A stretch of 64,000 bases of DNA from DATILL01 sp035476575 (GTDB lineage: Bacteria; Actinomycetota; Actinomycetes; Mycobacteriales; JACQDL01). Below, piece after piece: positions 7,675 to 16,375 of the stretch. Below the pieces are notes generated by a model, which worked only from the letters and a program-made list of their open reading frames with translations, was not told the origin of the DNA and searched no databases. Position 1 is the stretch's first letter; the number at the start of each line of letters is the position of its first letter. The position numbers and the translations under genes were made by a program. Location of the stretch: assembly GCA_035476575.1 (NCBI GenBank), contig DATILL010000040.1, positions 62,001 to 126,000 of the forward strand, in the 5' to 3' direction.

Positions 7675-8169
7675 CTAACGGGGAAGGGCATCAACCACCC
7701 GAGAGTACGGTGCGGCAACACCGATGCGTTGGGCAACAGCAGCGAGCATCTCATCGGCATAAAGGTCCAGATCGTCGAGTATCGTCCGCAGCTCGAACTC
7801 ATCCAGCCCGAGGTCGGTGAACATAGCCAGGTCGCCGATCGGCCAGACCTCGTCGAGATCCTCGTCCGGCGGGACCTCCTCGCCGAGCCGCTCCACCACC
7901 TGCCGGGCCAGGTCGTAGTCGGCCGCCGCCGTCACGTCGGACAGCAGCATCCGGACGTCGCCAGCGTGGTCGACGGCGGTCGCCGGCCGCAGCGCGACGA
8001 AGAACTCGTCGTCGACGTCGACCAGCACCATCGGCCCGCCCTCTGGCGGCTGCTGCCGCAGCGCCGCGATGCAGCTACCCAGATCGTCCATGACGGCGGG
8101 CGGGAGCAGTGCGCACTGCCATTGGCCGCCGTCGCGGAACAGTGTGACCGCGAACCCCTCGTCCGCCAC
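7675..8169 (-). CDS. tRNA adenosine deaminase-associated protein, copy 2
   Basis: 164 residues from GTG 8169, chosen because GAGGAGG lies 5 nt upstream; the open frame runs much further but has no better start. Acidic, with the pattern VDDEFFVALRPATAVDHAGD and ADYDLARQVVERLGE, typical of the family found near tadA. It is probably co-transcribed with copy 1 and tadA (29-bp gap). Two adjacent members suggest a heterodimer or recent duplication; no catalytic motif is visible. Confidence 0.75.
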   Translation of the reverse strand: MADEGFAVTLFRDGGQWQCALLPPAVMDDLGSCIAALRQQPPEGGPMVLVDVDDEFFVALRPATAVDHAGDVRMLLSDVTAAADYDLARQVVERLGEEVPPDEDLDEVWPIGDLAMFTDLGLDEFELRTILDDLDLYADEMLAAVAQRIGVAAPYSRVVDALPR

Positions 8170-8279
8170 CGGCACCTCCTCGTGATCCCCCACGGGCGGA
8201 TCGTCGCAGGCCGGAGCCGCCACGGCAAAAACGGGCGGACCGGCAGCCGGCGCGGACCGCCGGCCAGCCCGTCCGTGGC

Positions 8280-8783
8280 TCACAGATGGAGCAGCATCCG
8301 GGTGTTGCCCAGCGTGTTCGGCTTGACCCGTTCCAGGTCGAGGAACTGCGCGACCCCCTCGTCGTAGGACTGCAGCAGCTCCTCGTACACCGAGTGCGAC
8401 ACCGGCGTGCCGTCGATCTCCCGGAACCCGCACGAGGCGAAGAACGCCGTCTCGAAGGTCAGCACGAACACCCGTTCGACGCCGATCCAGCGAGCCGTCT
8501 CCAGCAGCTTGGCCACGATCCGGCGCCCGACGCCGTGCCCGCGTAAGGCCGGGTCGACGGCGACCGTGCGGACCTCGGCCAGGTCCTCCCACATCACGTG
8601 CAGCGCGCCGCAGCCAACCACCTCCTCGTTGGCGGTCCGCTCGGCGACCCAGAACTCCTGGATGTCCTCGTACAGGGTCACGGTCGCCTTGCTCAGCAGG
8701 ATGCGATCGGGGGCGTAGGTGTCGATGAAGCGCCGGATAGGGCGCACGTCACTGGTGCGGGCACGGCGAATCTCAACCTGCAT
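8280..8783 (-). CDS. argA: GNAT amino-acid N-acetyltransferase (Rv2747/ArgA type)
   Basis: 167 residues. The short GNAT-only acetyltransferases of this type make N-acetylglutamate for arginine biosynthesis. The acetyl-CoA site is seen in VAVDPALRGHGVGRRIV. The C-terminal block VKPNTLGNTRMLL and the internal EFWVAE and GCGALHV segments agree closely with the M. tuberculosis enzyme as I remember it. The ATG at 8783 opens exactly at the family start (MQVEIRRARTSDV). It is divergent from tyrA with 55 bp between starts, so the promoters overlap. Confidence 0.85.
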   Translation of the reverse strand: MQVEIRRARTSDVRPIRRFIDTYAPDRILLSKATVTLYEDIQEFWVAERTANEEVVGCGALHVMWEDLAEVRTVAVDPALRGHGVGRRIVAKLLETARWIGVERVFVLTFETAFFASCGFREIDGTPVSHSVYEELLQSYDEGVAQFLDLERVKPNTLGNTRMLLHL

Positions 8784-8825
8784 GCGACGAAGCGTAATCA
8801 GCACGGAATCCGGTGCCGGCCAGGC

Positions 8826-8831
8826 TACGGT
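8826..8831 (+). promoter_or_regulatory. -10 hexamer of leaderless tyrA
   Basis: TACGGT, 7 nt before GTG 8839. No ribosome-binding site is present. The spacing matches several other genes in the window. Confidence 0.4.
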
Positions 8832-8838
8832 GATCACC

Positions 8839-9798
8839 GTGACCTCGGTCGCGATCATCGGGCTCGGGCTGGTGGGCGGTTCGCTGCTGCGCCGTCTCGC
8901 GGTGTCGCACGACGTGCGCGGGTACGACGCCGACCCGGCCACCCGGTCGGCCGTGGCCATGGCTGGGTTCACGATGCGGCCGAGCCTTGCCCAGGCGGTG
9001 GCCGATGCCGAGCTGGTCGTGCTGGCCACGCCGTTCCCGACGTTCGCGGCGCTGCTGCCGGAGGTGGCGGCGGCAGTCGGGCCGGGAACCCTGCTGACCG
9101 ACGTGGCCAGCGTCAAGGCGCCGGTCGGCGCGCTGGCCCGGACGCTGGCACCCGAGCTGTGCTACGTCGGGGGGCACCCGATGGCCGGCACCGAGTGGTC
9201 CGGGTTCGCCGCCAGCGACTCGAACCTGTTCGGCGGCGCGCCGTGGGTGCTCTGCCTTGAGCCGGACACCGACCTGTCCCGGTGGCTCACCCTGGCCAGG
9301 CTGCTCACCGAGATCGGCGCTCGGGTGGTGCCCGCGACCGCCGCGGGCCATGACGCCGCTGTGGCCCGGATCAGCCACCTGCCACATGTGCTGGCCACCG
9401 TGCTGGCGGGCATTGGCGCGGACGGCGGCGACCTGGCGCTGAAGCTGGCCGCCGCGTCCTTCCGGGACGGCACCCGGGTGGCCGGCACCCGGCCGGAGCT
9501 GGCCGCGGCCATGTGCGACGCCAACCGCGCGGCGCTGACCGAGGCGCTGGACGCGGCGCTCGACCGGCTCGCCGAGGCACGGGCCTCGCTGGCCGTCGGC
9601 GCCTCGCTGACGGGTTTCTTCGCGACCGGGGAGGCAGCCCGGCGACGCTGGGTGGCGACCGGGATGGGCGGTGCCGACGTCGACCTCGGCCCGACCTCGG
9701 CTACGCTGGCGGCCGACCTGCTCGAGCTCGGCCGGTCCGGGGGGCATCTGACGGCGGCGCGGGACGGCGGCCTGCTGGCCTGGCGGCCGGAAGGGTAA
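8839..9798 (+). CDS. tyrA: Prephenate dehydrogenase
   Basis: 319 residues. Oxidatively decarboxylates prephenate to 4-hydroxyphenylpyruvate in tyrosine synthesis, with NAD. The N-terminal Rossmann motif is GLGLVGG (residues 8-14). The catalytic domain shows GGHPMAGTEWSG, HDAAVARISHLPHVLA (catalytic His region) and a C-terminal helical bundle (DANRAALTEALD). GTG 8839 is preferred over GTG 8830 because a TACGGT hexamer lies 7 nt upstream. No ACT domain is evident at the C-terminus, so feedback control, if any, is elsewhere. Confidence 0.9.
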   Translation: MTSVAIIGLGLVGGSLLRRLAVSHDVRGYDADPATRSAVAMAGFTMRPSLAQAVADAELVVLATPFPTFAALLPEVAAAVGPGTLLTDVASVKAPVGALARTLAPELCYVGGHPMAGTEWSGFAASDSNLFGGAPWVLCLEPDTDLSRWLTLARLLTEIGARVVPATAAGHDAAVARISHLPHVLATVLAGIGADGGDLALKLAAASFRDGTRVAGTRPELAAAMCDANRAALTEALDAALDRLAEARASLAVGASLTGFFATGEAARRRWVATGMGGADVDLGPTSATLAADLLELGRSGGHLTAARDGGLLAWRPEG

Positions 9799-9844
9799 CG
9801 TGACAAACGGCGGGCCGGCCGGCACCGGCGGTTCGTGCACTGCC

Positions 9845-9906
9845 ATGGAGTTCGACAAGGACGCCCAGCTCGACACCTCGCAGATCTCCGACCAGCGGTC
9901 CGCCGC
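9845..9906 (+). pseudogene. N-terminal stub of a YpfJ-like neutral zinc metallopeptidase
   Basis: From ATG 9845 the frame reads MEFDKDAQLDTSQISDQR, the typical opening of actinobacterial YpfJ-type neutral zinc metallopeptidases. The expected Gly-rich membrane segment and HExxH domain never follow. The frame runs straight into the E repeat at 9907 and then unrelated sequence to 10204. The gene therefore looks truncated at the repeat. Recognition rests on about 18 residues. Confidence 0.5.
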
Positions 9907-9968
9907 GACTTGTCGAGGAAAAGTCGAACAAATCGGGCGCGAGAATGGCGAACTTCCCCTGACAAGTC
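9907..9968. repeat. E-family MITE-like repeat, copy 1
   Basis: 62 bp with imperfect inverted ends: GACTTGTCGAGGAAAAGTCG on the left, and GACTTGTCAGGGGAAGTTCG when the right end is read on the other strand. It matches 54455-54515 along its length, with only a few substitutions and one gap. It lies exactly at the break of the metallopeptidase stub. From 9969 to 10260 I see no gene. Confidence 0.75.
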
Positions 9969-10260
9969 GCGGTGTGCAGCATCGCGTCGGCGAGAAATCG
10001 TTCGCCGAGCACGTCTCGCAGCTCTGGCCTTATCTGGGCCGCGACACCACCGAATCGGCCGCGGACGCGTGGACCACGCTCGGCCGACCCGCCTGCACCC
10101 GATATGGCCTCACCGCAACACCGGACAAACAACCGCGTCTGGCTCGACCACCCCGACTCCCCAACTCCTGGCAACTCATGCCACCCTGCCGGCCGTTTCG
10201 CTGACACCGGGCAGATGACTTCCGCGAGCACGCCGGTGCTTGCACGGCAAAGCTGGGCAG

Positions 10261-10926
10261 TCAGGCGCCCGGGACGGCGTCCTTGGCGGTGGGGCCGGCC
10301 GGCTCGGCGTACCCGATCTCGACCAAGGTGTCGTCCGCGAAAACCAGTGAGGTCAGTGAGGCCAGCCCGCACTGCCGGTGCCGCGGGTTGTGCCAGAGCC
10401 GGCGCCCCTCGAAGTACCGGCGGGCCGTCCAGATCGGCAGCTGATGCGACACCAGCACCGCCTCATGCCCCTCGGCGGCCTTGCGGGCATCCTCGACGGC
10501 GGCCGCCATCCGGGCCGCGATCTCGACGTACGGCTCGCCCCAGGACGGCCGGAACGGGTTGCGCAGCAGCGGCCAGTTCGCCGGCCGCCTCAGCGCCCCG
10601 TCGCCGACGCCGAACCGGGTGCCCTCGAAATGGTTCGCCGCCTCGATCAGCCGGGGGTCGGAGACCACGTCCAGCCCGAACGACCAGGCAATCGGCTCGG
10701 CCGTCTGCCGAGCCCGCTCCAACGGGCTGGAAACGAGATAAACGACGTCCACCCCGGCCAGGTGCTCCGCCACCCGCGCCGCCATGGCCAGCCCGGCCTC
10801 CGACAGCCGGAAGCCCTCCAGCCGGCCGTACAGGATGCCGGTCGGGTTGTCCACCTCACCATGCCGCAGCAGGTGGACGACGGTCCGGGTGCCTGCTGGG
10901 TCGGTGCGCTCGCTGGGCTCACTCAC
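10261..10926 (-). CDS. Histidine phosphatase (phosphoglycerate mutase-like)
   Basis: 221 residues. The RHG signature LLRHGEVDN near residue 20 carries the catalytic histidine. SSPLERARQTAEP and VLVSHQLPIW supply the remaining arginine and second histidine of the family. The start is GTG 10926, overlapping the hemL stop by 4 bp (GTGA), so the two are coupled. The substrate is a small phosphoester; in many actinobacteria this gene follows hemL, but a heme-related role has not been shown to my knowledge. Confidence 0.88.
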   Translation of the reverse strand: MSEPSERTDPAGTRTVVHLLRHGEVDNPTGILYGRLEGFRLSEAGLAMAARVAEHLAGVDVVYLVSSPLERARQTAEPIAWSFGLDVVSDPRLIEAANHFEGTRFGVGDGALRRPANWPLLRNPFRPSWGEPYVEIAARMAAAVEDARKAAEGHEAVLVSHQLPIWTARRYFEGRRLWHNPRHRQCGLASLTSLVFADDTLVEIGYAEPAGPTAKDAVPGA

Positions 10927-12248
10927 GACGGCTCCTCCACGCTCGCGGCGGCCTGGGCAGCGTACGGCACCGCGTCCGCCACCCGGTCCAGCGCCGCGTC
11001 ATCGTGCGCCGCCGACACGAACCACGCCTCGAACGCGCTCGGCGGCGGGTACACCCCACGGGCCAGCAGGGCATGGAAGAACGCCGGGTAGCGGAAGGTC
11101 CGCGCCGCCCGGGCCTGGTCGTAGCCGGTCACCGGGACCTCGGTGAAGAAGACCGAGAAGAGGTTGCCGGCGTACTGCACCCGATGCGGTACGCCGGCCT
11201 TGGTCAAGGCGGCCGAGACAAGCTCGCCGACCGCCGCGGCGGCCCGGTCGACGACGGCGTACACCTCCGGCGTACAGCCACGCAGGGTGGCCAGCCCGGC
11301 GGCCACCGCGACCGGGTTACCGGACAGGGTGCCGGCCTGGTAGACCGGCCCGACCGGGGCCAGCGCCGCCATCACCTCGGCCCGGCCGCCGAACGCCGCC
11401 GCCGGCAGCCCGCCGCCCATCACCTTGCCGAAGGTGAACAGGTCGGCCGGCACCGGTTCCAGCCCGTACCACCCGGACGGCGAGACCCGGAAGCCCGTCA
11501 TCACCTCGTCGGAGACCAGCAGCGCGCCGTACCGGCTGGTGATCTCCCGCAGGCCGGCGTTGAAGCCGGGCAGCGGCGGGACCACACCCATGTTGCCGGC
11601 CGCCGCCTCGGTGATCACGCAGGCGATCCGGTCGCCGTGCCGCTCGAACGCGGCCTCGACGGCGGCCAGGTCGTTGTACGGCAGCACGATGGTGTCGCCG
11701 ACCTGGGCGCCGGTGACGCCGGGCGTCTCGGGCAGCCCCAACGTCGCCACGCCGGAGCCGGCCGCGGCCAGCAGCGCGTCGACATGCCCGTGGTAGCAGC
11801 CGGCGAACTTGACCACCACGGCCCGGCCGGTGACCCCGCGGGCCAGCCGGACGGCACTCATGGTCGCCTCGGTCCCGGAGCTCACCAGCCGCACCTGGTC
11901 AACGGCCGGCACCCGCCGCACGATCTCCTCGGCCAGCTCGACCTCGCCCGGCGTCGGCGTGCCGAACGACGTCCCGCGAGCCGCCGCCACCCCGATCGCG
12001 GCCACCACCTCCGGGTGCGCGTGACCGAGGATCATCGGCCCCCACGAGCAGATCAGGTCGACGTACTCACGACCGTCGGCGTCGCGCAGGTACGGACCCC
12101 GGCCGGACACCATGAAGCGGGGCGTGCCGCCAACAGCCCGGAAGGCGCGGACCGGCGAGCTGACCCCACCTGGGGTGACCGCGACGGCGCGGCCGAACAG
12201 GGCGGCGCTGGCCGGCGCGCTGACGGACGTGTCGTGCGGCTGAACCAT
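10923..12248 (-). CDS. hemL: Glutamate-1-semialdehyde 2,1-aminomutase
   Basis: 441 residues. PLP enzyme that makes 5-aminolevulinate from glutamate-1-semialdehyde, the second step of the C5 heme pathway that HemA opens. Visible features are VSSGTEATMSAVRLAR (phosphate binding), CYHGHVDALL, SDEVMTGFR and the PLP lysine in TFGKVMGGGLPAAAFGG. Length is normal. The downstream phosphatase overlaps by 4 bp. The divergent transglycosylase gene begins about 60 bp upstream. It lies 5 kb from the hemB-hemD-hemC-hemA cluster on the same strand. Confidence 0.95.
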   Translation of the reverse strand: MVQPHDTSVSAPASAALFGRAVAVTPGGVSSPVRAFRAVGGTPRFMVSGRGPYLRDADGREYVDLICSWGPMILGHAHPEVVAAIGVAAARGTSFGTPTPGEVELAEEIVRRVPAVDQVRLVSSGTEATMSAVRLARGVTGRAVVVKFAGCYHGHVDALLAAAGSGVATLGLPETPGVTGAQVGDTIVLPYNDLAAVEAAFERHGDRIACVITEAAAGNMGVVPPLPGFNAGLREITSRYGALLVSDEVMTGFRVSPSGWYGLEPVPADLFTFGKVMGGGLPAAAFGGRAEVMAALAPVGPVYQAGTLSGNPVAVAAGLATLRGCTPEVYAVVDRAAAAVGELVSAALTKAGVPHRVQYAGNLFSVFFTEVPVTGYDQARAARTFRYPAFFHALLARGVYPPPSAFEAWFVSAAHDDAALDRVADAVPYAAQAAASVEEPS

Positions 12249-12307
12249 GGGTGCATCCTCGCAGGCCCACGCGCGTTGACTTCGGCGGATGCCAGGCGGT
12301 GTGCGCG

Positions 12308-13510
12308 GTGAGAGGTCTACGGTGGCGTCTCGTGAGGGGTGTCCGGATTCGTCGAGGGGTCTCGCTGGTGGTGGCGCTCGCCGCGGCGGGCCTGGCGACG
12401 GGCGCCTCAGCAGCCGCGCCGGGGCCAGTCGCCGGCTTGGGGCCGCCGGCCGGGCTGGGGCCGGACACGCTGGACCCGCCGGCCGACGGGCGGATCGGGG
12501 TCTCGGTTGCTGGGCGGCCGGAGCTCGGCCACCGGGCGGCCTGGCTGGACCGGGCCGCTGCCCAGCCGGCTGCGGCGTACGCCCCCGAGCTGGCGGCCTC
12601 CGGCATCCCGGTGGTGGCGCTGACGGCGTACCGGCGGGCCGAGGCGCGGATGGCGAAGGCGACGCCCGGCTGCCACGTCCGGTGGTACCTGATTGCCGGG
12701 ATCGGCCGGGTGGAGTCGGACCACGGCAGGTTCGGGGGCGCCCAGCTCCGGGCGGACGGCACCTCGGACCCGCCGATCATCGGGGTGGCGCTGGACGGGC
12801 GGCCGGGGTTCGCCACGATTCGGGACACCGACGGCGGGCGGTACGACGGGGACACGGCGTTCGACCGCGCGGTCGGGCCGATGCAGTTCATCCCGAGCTC
12901 CTGGGCGTCGTACGCCGCGGACGGCGACGGTGACGGCCGGGCCGACCCGTTCAACCTGAACGACGCGGCGCTGGCCGCCGCCGCGTACCTGTGCAACGCC
13001 GGGGGCGACCTGTCCACCAAGGCTGGCCAGAAGGCCGCCGTGCGCAGCTACAACCACTCCGACGAGTACGTCGCGCTGGTGCTCGCGCTCGCGGCGCGGT
13101 ACGAGCGGGGGGTGCGGGTGGGCGCGCCGCCCGCGCCGGGCACCGGCACGCTGCCGCCGCCCCGCCAGGGCACGCTGCCGCCGGTCACGGTCGGCCCGCC
13201 GCCGGCCGGCACGCCGACGCACTCGCCTGCTCCGACGCCCTCGCCCAGCTCGTCACCCACCGCGACACGGTCCCCCACACCCTCGCCAAGCTGCCCCACG
13301 CCGACGCCAAGCCCAACACCGAGCCCGACCGGTACGCCGACCCCTGGCCAGACCACCGGGTCGGCCACGTCGCCGGCTACCGCGCCGACCACCGCGGCCG
13401 CCGTGTCGTCCACCCCGAGTACGACGTCCGGCGCATCGACGCCAGCCGCCACGCCAACCACCAGCCCGACCGGCACACCCACCCCCACGCCGTCCCCCAC
13501 CTGCGGCTGA
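12308..13510 (+). CDS. Secreted lytic murein transglycosylase with Pro/Thr-rich tail
   Basis: 400 residues. A signal peptide occupies about the first 35 residues (RIRRGVSLVVALAAAGLATGASA). The SLT-type catalytic region spans roughly residues 100-265: AGIGRVESDH carries the catalytic Glu, with VGPMQFIPSSWASYAADGDGD and LNDAALAAAAYLC as family motifs. It cleaves peptidoglycan glycan strands. The last 120 residues are a Pro/Thr/Ser repeat region, probably a wall-spanning or glycosylated linker. GTG 12308 is chosen for an upstream AGGCGG; nearby GTGs are possible. Confidence 0.85.
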   Translation: MRGLRWRLVRGVRIRRGVSLVVALAAAGLATGASAAAPGPVAGLGPPAGLGPDTLDPPADGRIGVSVAGRPELGHRAAWLDRAAAQPAAAYAPELAASGIPVVALTAYRRAEARMAKATPGCHVRWYLIAGIGRVESDHGRFGGAQLRADGTSDPPIIGVALDGRPGFATIRDTDGGRYDGDTAFDRAVGPMQFIPSSWASYAADGDGDGRADPFNLNDAALAAAAYLCNAGGDLSTKAGQKAAVRSYNHSDEYVALVLALAARYERGVRVGAPPAPGTGTLPPPRQGTLPPVTVGPPPAGTPTHSPAPTPSPSSSPTATRSPTPSPSCPTPTPSPTPSPTGTPTPGQTTGSATSPATAPTTAAAVSSTPSTTSGASTPAATPTTSPTGTPTPTPSPTCG

Positions 13511-13514
13511 CCAG

Positions 13515-13541
13515 CTACTAACTACTGGGGGTTGTTAGTAG
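13515..13541. terminator. Hairpin after the transglycosylase gene
   Basis: CTACTAAC pairs perfectly with GTTAGTAG across an 11-nt loop, starting 4 bp after the stop codon. It has no T-run, so it is a terminator or mRNA-stabilising hairpin by position. Confidence 0.45.
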
Positions 13542-13886
13542 TTCGTTAGGAGTTCCGCTCGGTCCGACGGGGGCCACCGCGAGCGGTGAGCTGGCCAGGG
13601 TTGACCGCAAGCTGGGAGAGATCTACGGGGGTGGAAGTCGGACCGGCTGTCGGGTGAGGACGACTTCGCGATGCGGGCTGACCTGGAGGGCGACCGGGCG
13701 TAGCTGCGGCCGGCGGAATGTTCGGCGCGGGGTGCCCGGCTCGTGGAAGGGGCTGGTGGACGCGCGGGCGTGCTGGACCTGCCGGCCGGCGAGGGCGGCG
13801 GGTGGACGCTGGCGCGGAAGCGGACTGAGCGGTGACGGATGCGGACGGTCCGGTGCGGTGATGGGGATCGTTGGCGCGCTCCTCGC
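13542..13886. other. Gene-free stretch with degenerate coding-like pieces
   Basis: No intact gene. A short + frame near 13580-13640 (ELARVDRKLGEIYGG) reads like the helical tail of a serine recombinase, but it is interrupted and too short to call. The remainder shows nothing recognisable. Confidence 0.3.
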
Positions 13887-14771
13887 CTACCAACTGTCGT
13901 CGGTCAGCGCCCGGATCTGCCATTTTTGGTGGGACTGGTCCTCGTAGTCCCACTGTTGGATCTCGGTACCGTTGTCAGTTTTGGCGTTGCCGACGGTGAG
14001 GGCCTTGCCGCTGTGTTTGGCGATGATCTTATAGTAGTCTCCGCCGACAGGTTCTAGCCGGAACTTCTGGTTGTCGTAGTCGAGCCAGTACCATTGCTCG
14101 ACAGGGTGGCCGTTGTCCTGGCCAGCGTCGGCGATCCCGAGGGCTTTGCCGCTGTGCTTGGCCAGGATCTTGTAGTAGCCGTCGCCTACCGGGGTGAGGG
14201 TGAATTTCTGCTGGTCGACGTTGGCCCAGTCCCACAGGTCGGCTCGTGCGCCGTCCTCGTAGGCGGCGCCGGAGACGTTGAGGACCTTCTCCACGTGGCC
14301 AGCCACGATGTGGGCGCGGGTGGGGAGCGCCGGGCCGGTGTCCGTGGCTCCGGACACGGTGAAGTCCATGGTGTGGCCGACCTCGATCCGACTGCCCCAG
14401 CGGCCCAAGACGTCCTTCATCTCCACGCCGTAGTAGGCGGACATGTGCCAGATCCCGTTCTGGGCGGGGTAGCGAGCATCGTCGATGATGTCCATGGTCT
14501 GGCTGTCCGACGCGCCAGGGAACGAGACGCCTTCCCCGTTGTCGGTGCCGTCCGGAAAGGTGATCTTGAAGGTGGCGGTGTAGGTGCGGCAGCCGTTCGG
14601 CGGCGCCGCCCAGAGGCCGCGGACCAGCCACGCCCACCCGCATTCCAGCCACAGGCGCGCGCGAATGGTCCCGTCGCTTTCGGCCTTCAGCCCCAGCGCG
14701 CTCGTCAGCCGCTGCGCTTCTCCGGCGGTGTAGTTGACGAACCTTTGCGACCACTCCGGTTCGATCATCAT
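13887..14771 (-). CDS. Ricin-type beta-trefoil lectin-like protein, no signal peptide
   Basis: 294 residues from ATG 14771 (AGGAGAGG just upstream). Residues 1-155 form an unrecognised domain, rich in W, G and T. The C-terminal 140 residues hold ricin-B repeats: QKFTLTPVGDGYYKILAKHS, QKFRLEPVGGDYYKIIAKHS and a final QWDYEDQSHQKWQI with the QxW signature. Such trefoils bind carbohydrate. Unusually, there is no secretion signal, glycoside hydrolase or protease partner. It sits alone in an accessory patch, so a toxin-like, cytoplasmic or non-classically exported role is open. Confidence 0.75.
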   Translation of the reverse strand: MMIEPEWSQRFVNYTAGEAQRLTSALGLKAESDGTIRARLWLECGWAWLVRGLWAAPPNGCRTYTATFKITFPDGTDNGEGVSFPGASDSQTMDIIDDARYPAQNGIWHMSAYYGVEMKDVLGRWGSRIEVGHTMDFTVSGATDTGPALPTRAHIVAGHVEKVLNVSGAAYEDGARADLWDWANVDQQKFTLTPVGDGYYKILAKHSGKALGIADAGQDNGHPVEQWYWLDYDNQKFRLEPVGGDYYKIIAKHSGKALTVGNAKTDNGTEIQQWDYEDQSHQKWQIRALTDDSW

Positions 14772-15261
14772 GGCGCCTCTCCTGTACGTTTGGCGGCTCG
14801 GGTTGCCGATTATCCGCCTGCCTTTACCGCGGGTCCAGTGTCTCGTCTGTAGACCCGCGCGGTTTCTTCGGGCCTGGCTCCGGCAGCTTTACGAGACACC
14901 GCGTGGATAAGGATGGCAGGCGGGGGATCTGACGCGGTCACCCTGGCACAGGTTGGGGGCCGCGTGGCCCGATGATGGGGACGACGGTGCAGGTGGCGGC
15001 CCTGCGGAGGCGCCGCTTGGATGCCGAAGACCAGGGCGATGCCGTCGCGTCGATGGCCGGTGCGCCGCACCGCAGACAGCCGAACCCTGCGCCGAAGGGC
15101 ACCGACCACAGTGGGCGATCTCCCAGTGGTGCGAGCTGGCGGGATGTGGCCAGTAGCTGTTCAGAGCTGGCACGGATCTGGGCATGGAACAGCAGTGAGC
15201 GTAGCGTCAGTGCCGTTAACGGGGGTCGCTGCCCGCCTACATCCCCGGAAAGGAGAGAACT
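14772..15261. other. Gene-free stretch
   Basis: 490 bp without a supported gene. A minus-strand frame contains a helical fragment (AQIRASSEQLLATSRQL) of the kind seen in small actinobacterial proteins, but no start or intact frame supports it. A good AAGGAGAG ribosome-binding site near 15250 belongs to the next small gene. Confidence 0.35.
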
Positions 15262-15447
15262 ATGAGGATGCGTCGCAAGGCAGCAGCGGCCGAGGCTGGC
15301 GGCTGCGGTCTCGCCATGCATGCCGGCTGCGCCGACCCGAAAGCCGCCAACGACAGCGCAGCCAACACCTGCACCGTTATATCCATCGTCCGGCCGCCTA
15401 TCCCTGACCCGCTCTGTGATCGCCGTATCGAACAGCGCACGCCCTGA
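15262..15447 (+). CDS. Small Cys-containing protein, unrecognised
   Basis: 61 residues. The ATG at 15262 follows a strong AAGGAGAG with correct spacing, which is the main support. The N-terminus is basic then Ala-rich (MRMRRKAAAAEAGGCGLAM), resembling a lipoprotein or signal sequence that has lost hydrophobicity. It is followed by a polar part with two more cysteines. A decayed secreted peptide is possible. It lies 98 bp upstream of the secreted protein gene, in the same direction. Confidence 0.4.
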   Translation: MRMRRKAAAAEAGGCGLAMHAGCADPKAANDSAANTCTVISIVRPPIPDPLCDRRIEQRTP

Positions 15448-15545
15448 CCAAGGACTAAGACAAGCCCGCCCCTCAGCCCCAGCGCCCCCGGCCAGGTATG
15501 CGAGGAGCGCATGTAGCTCGAACCGAGAGATAGGACATCCATGCC

Positions 15546-16064
15546 ATGATCCGTCACCTTCTCGCCGCTCTCACTCTCGCCATCGGCGTCATCGCCCAGA
15601 CGGCCGTCGCATCCTCCCCGGCCTCGGCCAGCCTCGACCTGGTGATCTGCCCGGCCTACCTCAACACCACCTACACCCCCGGCCTGACCTTCACCGAACG
15701 GCCGACCTCCTTTAACACCAGCGGCGCGCTCGGGCCCTGCGTGTCGAGCGACCTGACCCACACCTCAGGCACCTACACAGCCGAGGGCAACGGCAGCCTG
15801 AGCTGCGTAGGCGGCTCCACCACCGGCAGCGGCCAAATCGCCTGGAACGGCAACCGACACAGCGACTTCACCTTCACCGGCGCCATCAGCCTGCGCCCCT
15901 CAGGAGAGACTGTGCTGGTCATCACCGGCACCATCACCAGCGGCGACTACACCGGCCATACCCTGACCGAAGTCATCGTGCTGGCCACCACCCAACCCAC
16001 CGACTGCTTCACCGTGAGCGGGCTGACCTCGGTCAGCGGCCCACTCGTGTTCACCATCACCTGA
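15546..16064 (+). CDS. Secreted hypothetical protein
   Basis: 172 residues. A clear signal peptide (MIRHLLAALTLAIGVIAQTAVASSPASA) is followed by a Thr/Ser/Gly-rich beta-type domain with four cysteines (CPAYL, GPCVSS, LSCVGG, TDCFTV) that could form two disulfides. No catalytic motif is visible. I have seen secreted actinomycete proteins of this sort without assigned function. It may be co-transcribed with the small gene upstream. Confidence 0.7.
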   Translation: MIRHLLAALTLAIGVIAQTAVASSPASASLDLVICPAYLNTTYTPGLTFTERPTSFNTSGALGPCVSSDLTHTSGTYTAEGNGSLSCVGGSTTGSGQIAWNGNRHSDFTFTGAISLRPSGETVLVITGTITSGDYTGHTLTEVIVLATTQPTDCFTVSGLTSVSGPLVFTIT

Positions 16065-16155
16065 CCCGCGGGACGAATGGACGTTGCCGCACACCGTGCC
16101 GCGCCGCCGTGCCGCTGACGAGTCCGTCGAATCCATCCGACCCGACCGGTGCCGA

Positions 16156-16375
16156 TCACGACGGAAGTGCGTGGAGGCCGCAGCCGGGCAGGCCAGGCCA
16201 CAAGCTCATGGCGAGGTCGCGGGTGTGCGGGACGGCATCGGGTCCAGTCGGGCAGGTGCCGGCGGAGCACGTCCAGGCGGTCGGTGTCGTGGGTGACGAC
16301 GGCCCGCCCGGCCAGCGCTTCGGCCACGTGCTCGGCGACCTGTGCCCAGGGTGGGGCGAACCTCAGGTGCGACAC
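16156..16375 (-). pseudogene. Frameshifted remnant of a DnaQ-like 3'-5' exonuclease
   Basis: From GTG 16375 the frame reads APPWAQVAEHVAEALAGRAV, then HDTDRLDVLRRHLPDW, like the middle of DEDDh exonuclease-type proteins. At about 16245 the sense continues in another frame as DAVPHTRDLAMSLWPGLPG, ending at TGA 16156-16158. Two frames that join into one familiar protein indicate a single frameshift. The N-terminal catalytic DxE part is missing. Confidence 0.5.

Noticed and set aside
9800..10204. An intact 134-residue protein starting after tyrA
   Set aside because: It joins the metallopeptidase stub, the E repeat and unrelated sequence; the composition changes at each junction.
13580..13660. 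Serine recombinase remnant
   Set aside because: Only about 15 helical residues fit; no catalytic domain or continued frame.
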